Part shown: positions 58,464 through 64,000 of the stretch, piece by piece
Layout of the letters: every line of letters begins with the position of its first letter
Numbering within the stretch: the stretch's first letter is position 1
From: Pezizomycotina sp. ARF18
Lineage: Eukaryota; Ascomycota
DNA length: 64,000 bases
Assembly (NCBI GenBank): GCA_002224055.1
Contig: AZLU01000064.1
Span: forward strand, 86,163-150,162
Direction of reading: 5' to 3'
Position numbers and translations under genes: made by a program
Notes under the pieces: model-generated
Database searches by the model: none
The model's input: only the letters and a program-made list of their open reading frames with translations
Told to the model about the DNA's origin: nothing

Positions 58464-59932
58464 TGCGGTGCAAGACAGAAAAAAGAATCAAAAAAAAAAA
58501 AAATGTGGACCAGAGCTTTTTTTGCCCCGGCTCTTAGATGGCGGCACGGCACGGACGGTAGGGAATGGATAACGGTGGATAGCGGGGAGGGGCAAGACAA
58601 GAACCTCTTCTATTTAACTTTGCTCAGCATTCGGAATGCAGAATGGCCGTGATATAAGATATAGATATAACACAAAAGATAATAATGATATTATTGAATA
58701 AGTATGGATGATCGATGATATATATTATAAAGACGGAGATGATTTGTTGTATGTATATAGACAATTGTTTTTTACTTATTTTTTATTTCGTTGTTTTTAC
58801 AGAGTAAGTAGCGTCGGAGTTTTTTTTTTTTTTTTTTTTTTCTGGAACGGTTTATCGTCAAACTACAGAGGCAGAGGATGGAGCAACTCGACTTGAAAGT
58901 TTTAAAATAAGAATTATAATAATAAAATAAAAAGGGACAAGGTAGAGGAAGATGAAAGGATCAGCAGTGATATATAGCAAAATATATCAAGCAGTAGCTA
59001 TAGATTGGGTCGAATGTAGAGAATATTGCTCCAGAAGTAATCTGGATGACGAAAAATTCTTTTTTTCTTTTTCAGTTCGACAGCCAAAAAGAGTGTCGGT
59101 TTTGTTAAAGCCGTACATCTATTGTTCGCAGTTTGCAGTCAACTTGAGAATCGACCTAAGACTGTAGCAAACATGAAGGGCAATCCTTGGACTCCGCTTT
59201 TTTTTCTCTCTACATATACTGTCTGGGCAGTGAAAAACTCGCAGAGCAGGAATGGGCAACAGTACCGGCGAATTGAGAGGTCAAAAGAGAGGTGAATTCA
59301 CAAGACCTCGAGTTGACAAGGAAGCTCAGCTGATGGATACCGGATCACGGTGTTCGAATATATTTACTTCTCACCATGAACCCGCAGAGGGCCGACTATA
59401 TCGCGGAAAAACTGAAAAAATGCCTTCGTACGTAGGTGGCGTGGCGTCGGTTAGAACAGGTTCCCTTGAAAGTGGTGACCACTAGACGTAGAAGAATCAT
59501 CAAAATGGTGGCTGCTTAGCATCATCAATTGCTCCCTTTGATCAAAAGAAGTAGAGGTCTGGGAACCGAAAAACACAATAATAATAATAAAATCAGATAT
59601 AGAAAAGATGTTTGTGAGCACATGCGAAGAATCAGCGCGCTGCTGTAATAAGAAGCTATATACGTGAGAAGTTAATATAAGAAAATGGAAGCGGTGGTAG
59701 TGGGGATAATATCTTATAATGCCCCTTTATCTAGCTCCGAGGAAGGGGATCGAAGATTGAGTGTACGCAGAGGTTCCAGAGTGATCTCCCCGCAGGATAT
59801 CTCCCCCTTCGGCGTCCACTTTCCTTGAATATTCGGTAAGGCAAAAAGTGGAGTAGAAGGAGGGAAAAAAGCGTCATACGAGGTCAAGTATGTATGACTG
59901 CTGAAAGACTCCTCTGGGATGCGTATCCATGC

Positions 59933-59983
<51 letters not shown>

Positions 59984-61978
59984 ACATCTCGGAATGTAAA
60001 TAACCGTCATGTAAATATCAGCCTCTCTTGTGCAATGTGGCATAGCGATCGGTGGTGGGGCCTGGAGTTTGGCGTGAGAATGCGGTAGCTTTGTAATTAG
60101 AACCTGATGGTGCAAGGAGACGCTCTTGTGAATAATCTTGATGATCAATTAACATATTCTTCTATATTTCTTTGTTAGTTTCATCTCACCTTCGTATCAT
60201 TTCCCTCATTGATTTGGCTCTGAATCCTTTCCGATTACAAGATCGGAGAGCTCTGTCGTACTGATCCGCCGCTTGTTGTGGTTGCGCTCAGACGACGTGG
60301 CCAGCCTTTTAATCAGTAGACATGACGACTCCGCTGAAAGATTTAGATTGATATTCACCTCTTTGATCAAGCTACCATTACCTGGAGTTATACCGACCTG
60401 TCCGTGCAGAGAGTACAACATTTCATGCAGAGAGTGTAATGCACGAGGAAACACTTTGGATGAAAGGAATTTCTTTCCTTTTTCTTCGCTTTTTCCCTTT
60501 CCCCTCTTCTCGATCGTGAAGAATAATTCTTGCCTAACGCCTGACGCTGACTTCTGATGTTAGCCGCCCAATAGCCTTTTTTTCTTCTTCTTTGGCCTCC
60601 GCAGTAGAAAGCTACTTAGGTAGTAAGTTCGATGGCACTCGATTGCGAACACGGACAAGATGACGGTCTGATGGCCATTTCTGCGAGGCTGCCATTCGCC
60701 AGACTCTATAATCTTGCCTTTCGCGAAAGTTTTTCAGGCTGTTAGGTAGATTGCATAAAAAAATAAGTATCTTGTCTGTATTGAAAAAATTAGCAAAGAG
60801 CGTACCGAAAAAACGCATCTCACTGAGCTCCGTCGAGATTTTTTTTTTTTTCCCACAAACCAGAGAGAAAGATATCGAATAGACCACGCGGGTCAACCTG
60901 TGTGTGGTGGGCCTAAGAATCCTTCTGGTCAATGGATGAAGGCATTGAGTTTTGTGGATTTTCCGGCGACACTCGCGGCAAATCCTTGAAACCCCGCGTT
61001 GAAGCTATTGAGCTAGAGCTCTGCGCCGCTGCTGTCACCTTGCAGTACAGGCTAGCAAATTCGAAGGCTTGTTGTCTCCCTCTTTTTGTTCTTTGTTCTA
61101 ACAATTGACACGTCAGTGGAAAGTATTCTCAAAGCTCAAACAAAGGGACTTGCAATCTTACTGTATCTTATACAAGCTAGAGGGAAACATCTGGCATCCT
61201 CTTGAAACCGACAGCCCTCGACTAACTTCCCGTGAAGCTCCTTTTACCGTGAGAACAATTATCAGGAATCGTTCTTTTATTTTTTATCCCACGGGGAATA
61301 CCGAATTATTCGAGCACCGAAGGGGGAGCTCGACGGCTTCCTAGTGAGGCTTCTCGGTTTGCATCTGGCGGCTAACTGCAGGCTACAAGGCTGCTTAAGC
61401 GCTCAAACCCACAGATTTTTTGCATTGGTTTCGTTCGTTTCCCGAGTAAATCCGACCAGGTTCTTGCTTAACAAGCGATCTGCGAGATGATACACGATGA
61501 TCATGTTTTAGAACAGCGATTTTCCTTGAAAACGACGCAAAAAAGATGATAGGCCAATTGAAGGAATACGTGCTGTAGTTTGATTAGTTTGATTGGTTGT
61601 TTGTTGAAAGTCCTTACAATGAAGAAGTAGTTATCGACAGCCATTCTGGATCGAAAAACTCATTAAACAGCTTTGGTTGTTAGTTACACGATAATAAATA
61701 ATTTAAGGTTTAGTGTTAGTTTGCTTGCGGTTAAGCTTGCCGTACATCAGACAAATACCTCGCTCTGCAAAATAACACGCACAACGCACCATGGCATCAT
61801 TGGTCATTTCAGCCACATGGCCAGCGGCGAATTTCGTCACCTGGCATCTTCTTCCATTCCTTTCGCTCTATTCTCCATGTAGCTTCATCCCTTACTCGGC
61901 AGCAGATGAAAGAAAAACAACATCAACAAAGAAAGACCGCCTTGCGCTGCTGCAGGAAGCTAAGAGTTCGACAAGATT
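58464..61978. other. gene-free stretch
   Basis: No supported gene in 3.5 kb. Frames of 60-145 codons either run through homopolymers (59714-60148) or lack motifs (60206-60454, 60913-61104, 61105-61344). Simple repeats include T22 at 58820-58841 and T36-A12 at 59934-59981. Confidence 0.45.
59934..59981. repeat. T36-A12 junction run
   Basis: Longest of five T-to-A runs in the window, in gene-free sequence. Confidence 0.85.
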
Positions 61979-63770
61979 ATGCCGGGAGACGAGCCTTCTC
62001 TATCCACGGATAGGGCGGTTGCTAATCAGGATGGAGACCAAGGCACCTTTTCAGCGGAATCAAACTCGAAAAACAAACCTGCACCATCTGAAGAGGACGT
62101 ACCCATTAAGCAGGAGCCTGAGGATACAAAAGAACCTACGAAGGCGATATACATTCGATACCTAAATCCAACATTCCAATAAAGAGCGAAGATGAGGACG
62201 AACCAGCTATCAAACACGAAAAGGAAGAAGATGATGACGCGACGATGGCGTCCTATCCGAAGCCCTCGAAGACATGCTAGACGACGAAGTGAAAGGGGAG
62301 CCTGAGCAGACAACGTACGCGAGCTGGAGAAGCGCCACATGTCGCCCGAAGAAGACAGGATGCAGTACGAAAAGGAAGCGGCGGCTAAAGCTGAAAAGGC
62401 GGAAATAATACGGAGGGCTTGCGACGATGTAGACGAGATGAGCTACGGGTGCATGCGAGGTCAGAGTACGGGCTAGTGGATGACGAGATCCGTCAGGTTG
62501 CATGTAAGGTGGTTGCTTGAATTCCAAACTTCTCAATCCCCTACCTTCTTCCTCAACACCTTTTTTCTGCGACGGTTTCAAGCCTACAATATATTCTCAA
62601 TGCAATCAACGAGGTTGCGATGTATCAATACTAGATCAACAACTAACAAACTCACAGGGCCCTCCTCCTAGGCTACAGCAGCACTACACCGACAAACTCT
62701 CCCACCATGGCGCGACCTTCCCCTCACGCCGACGAGAGCAAGTCCGATAGACGTAAACCGCTCCTTCGTATACTACCCCCCAACCCAACGAAACAAGAAC
62801 TCCAAACCTACCGCTCGGAACTCTACGAGCTCATCGCCGCCGTACTCCGCAAGCACCCTTGTCTCTGCTACTTCCAAGGCTCCACGATATTCTCAGGTCA
62901 TCCTCCTCGTACTCCGACCCAACTCGCTGTAACGGCGCTGGAACATATTTCGCTACTGCGGATACGGGATTACATGCTACCGTCTTTACAACCCGCGCTG
63001 GCGCATTTAACGCTTTTTACATCCCATCATCGAATTATCGGATTCTAAGCTCTCCCAGCATCTTTCGGCGACGCAACCGTTCTTCGCGCTGGCTGCGATG
63101 CTGACGCTCTACGCGCACGATATACGACGTACTCCGACGCCGCGCGGTTATTCGACGTTTTCCTCGCCGAGGAACCGATATATTTCCGATATACTTCTTC
63201 GCGGTAATAGTACTCGAACGAAAAGAAGAGCTATTCAAATACCAGAAGAGGAACGGAGATGTTACACCACGTGCTCAGTAAACTACCGAACCGTTACGGT
63301 TTGGAAATTGTACATCAGCAAAGCGATAGAGCTTCGTGAACGGTACCCGCCGGAGAGTCTCGGGGTCCGTGGAGGGATGTTCGAAGTACAGCGTTCTCAA
63401 AACTTGTCATCAAGTCGATGAAGACGAGGAGGAAGAAAAGAGAGCGATGAAGATGTTCGCGCTTCGCTGGAGTTAGGCGAGACGTACTTCCGCCTGCAAT
63501 CACGGGAATTGGACCGGCAGAAGCTCAAGAAGGACATTACTGGAGCGTTTGTACGGCTGTCGGAGCACAAGATCATGATAGGGTGGACTTCGCTGCCGGG
63601 GTCGCCGGTGGCGCTGGGGCTGTACCTCAACTCGGTGGAAGGGCGGAATCTCATTTACAGTACGATGCACTGGGTAGGAAGATATGGGAGTTTAGGCGGC
63701 GGAAGTGCTATTTGCTTTGGTGTCGTGCGAGACACCCGGCGTTTTTTTTTTTTTTTTTTGGATATATAAA
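61979..63770 (+). CDS. gyp8: TBC-domain GTPase-activating protein, Gyp8/TBC1D20 type (frameshifted)
   Basis: TBC proteins stimulate GTP hydrolysis by Rab GTPases; the Gyp8/TBC1D20 branch acts on the early secretory pathway (Ypt1/Rab1). The start MPGDEPSLSTDRAV is followed by an acidic head (EEDVPIKQEPEDTKEP). Then come HMSPEEDRMQYEKEA, a TBC opening (SEYGLVDDEIRQVAW), HYTDKLSHH, ELYELIAAVLRKHPCLCYFQG with the family's Gln-Gly pair, LAVTALEHISLLRIRDYMLP then LQPALAHL, a block (SDSKLSQHLSATQPFFALAAM) before LTLYAHD, and later EEPIYFR. The usual Arg finger (IxxDxxR) is not clearly visible, being in a frame-broken part between 62690 and 62780. The C-terminal hydrophobic part (SPVALGLYLN, then KIWEFRRRKCYLLW) suits the tail anchor of this branch. 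At least eight frame changes occur. The end is approximate: the last frames run into a T19 tract at 63741-63759. Confidence 0.72.
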
Positions 63771-64000
63771 TCTAATATGGTTTGAGTATTAGAAGTTTCT
63801 TTTTTTTTCTTTTTTTTTCTCTTATATATTCTATATATATATATATACTAAGCGTATGTAGACTTTTGCCTTCCTCCATACCGACTATTTATTGATTCCT
63901 ATATGAGCGTAAAAGGAATTACTATGAATCTTCTCTATGTTTGGTGAAGATCGTATGGTAAGAGATACTTAGAGGATTCTTCTCAGGCCGGTCAGATTGT
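63771..64000. other. 3' flank, no gene seen
   Basis: T-rich sequence with a short TA repeat around 63834-63846. Probably the TBC gene's 3' untranslated region and the start of an intergenic stretch. Confidence 0.5.

Noticed and set aside
59714-60148. 144-codon minus-strand frame
   Set aside because: Kept open by the T36-A12 run (Lys/Phe tract); no motif on either side.
1-64000. CRISPR arrays, rRNA genes or bacterial operons
   Set aside because: No regularly spaced direct repeats, no rRNA-like blocks, and intron-bearing genes point to a eukaryote.

Overview
The window looks like nuclear DNA from a filamentous ascomycete (Pezizomycotina). Spliceosomal introns are short (about 80-130 nt) with GTGAGT/GTAAGT donors and YAG acceptors. 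The recognisable genes have fungal relatives: a domesticated reverse-transcriptase gene (rvt), Spo7, a Cld1-type lipase, a Scn1-type TatD protein, a Gyp8-type TBC protein and an MMS1_N/CPSF-A protein. A/T homopolymers of 20-37 bases are scattered throughout. I cannot name the species.

Layout: rvt gene (1.83-4.60 kb, +); a split tRNA-like gene (5.51-5.67 kb); a gene-free block with RIP-like dinucleotide bias (about 5.9-8.9 kb); a gene-poor stretch; a small membrane protein (11.0-11.4 kb, +); a TatD/Scn1 gene (12.2-13.5 kb, -); a large fungal membrane protein (15.0-17.1 kb, -); a mostly empty 10 kb with two possible small genes and a hairpin repeat; a mitochondrial Cld1-like hydrolase (27.7-29.6 kb, -); a second, larger gene-free RIP-like block (about 31.1-38.3 kb); spo7 (39.4-41.1 kb, +); a trypsin-fold serine protease with a long new N-terminal region (42.2-46.0 kb, +); a microsatellite-rich gap; a Ser/Ala-rich two-exon candidate (49.8-50.8 kb, +); a multi-exon MMS1_N/CPSF-A gene (52.4-58.5 kb, -); another gap; and a TBC-domain gene (62.0-63.8 kb, +).

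Nearly every recognisable gene is interrupted by single-base indels, many in short homopolymers, while family motifs continue in the next frame. This is best explained by uncorrected indels in the sequence, so spans are given for the whole gene across frames. Several genes touch membrane lipid biology (Spo7 regulates lipin; Cld1 acts on cardiolipin) or ER and vesicle traffic (Gyp8 type). They are not an operon and I see no shared regulation.

The most notable points are the rvt gene with all reverse-transcriptase catalytic aspartates visible and two perfect GCN4/CPC1-type TGACTCA sites upstream; the protease whose catalytic serine codon is split by an intron; the split tRNA-like gene; and the RIP-like blocks beside intact-motif genes.
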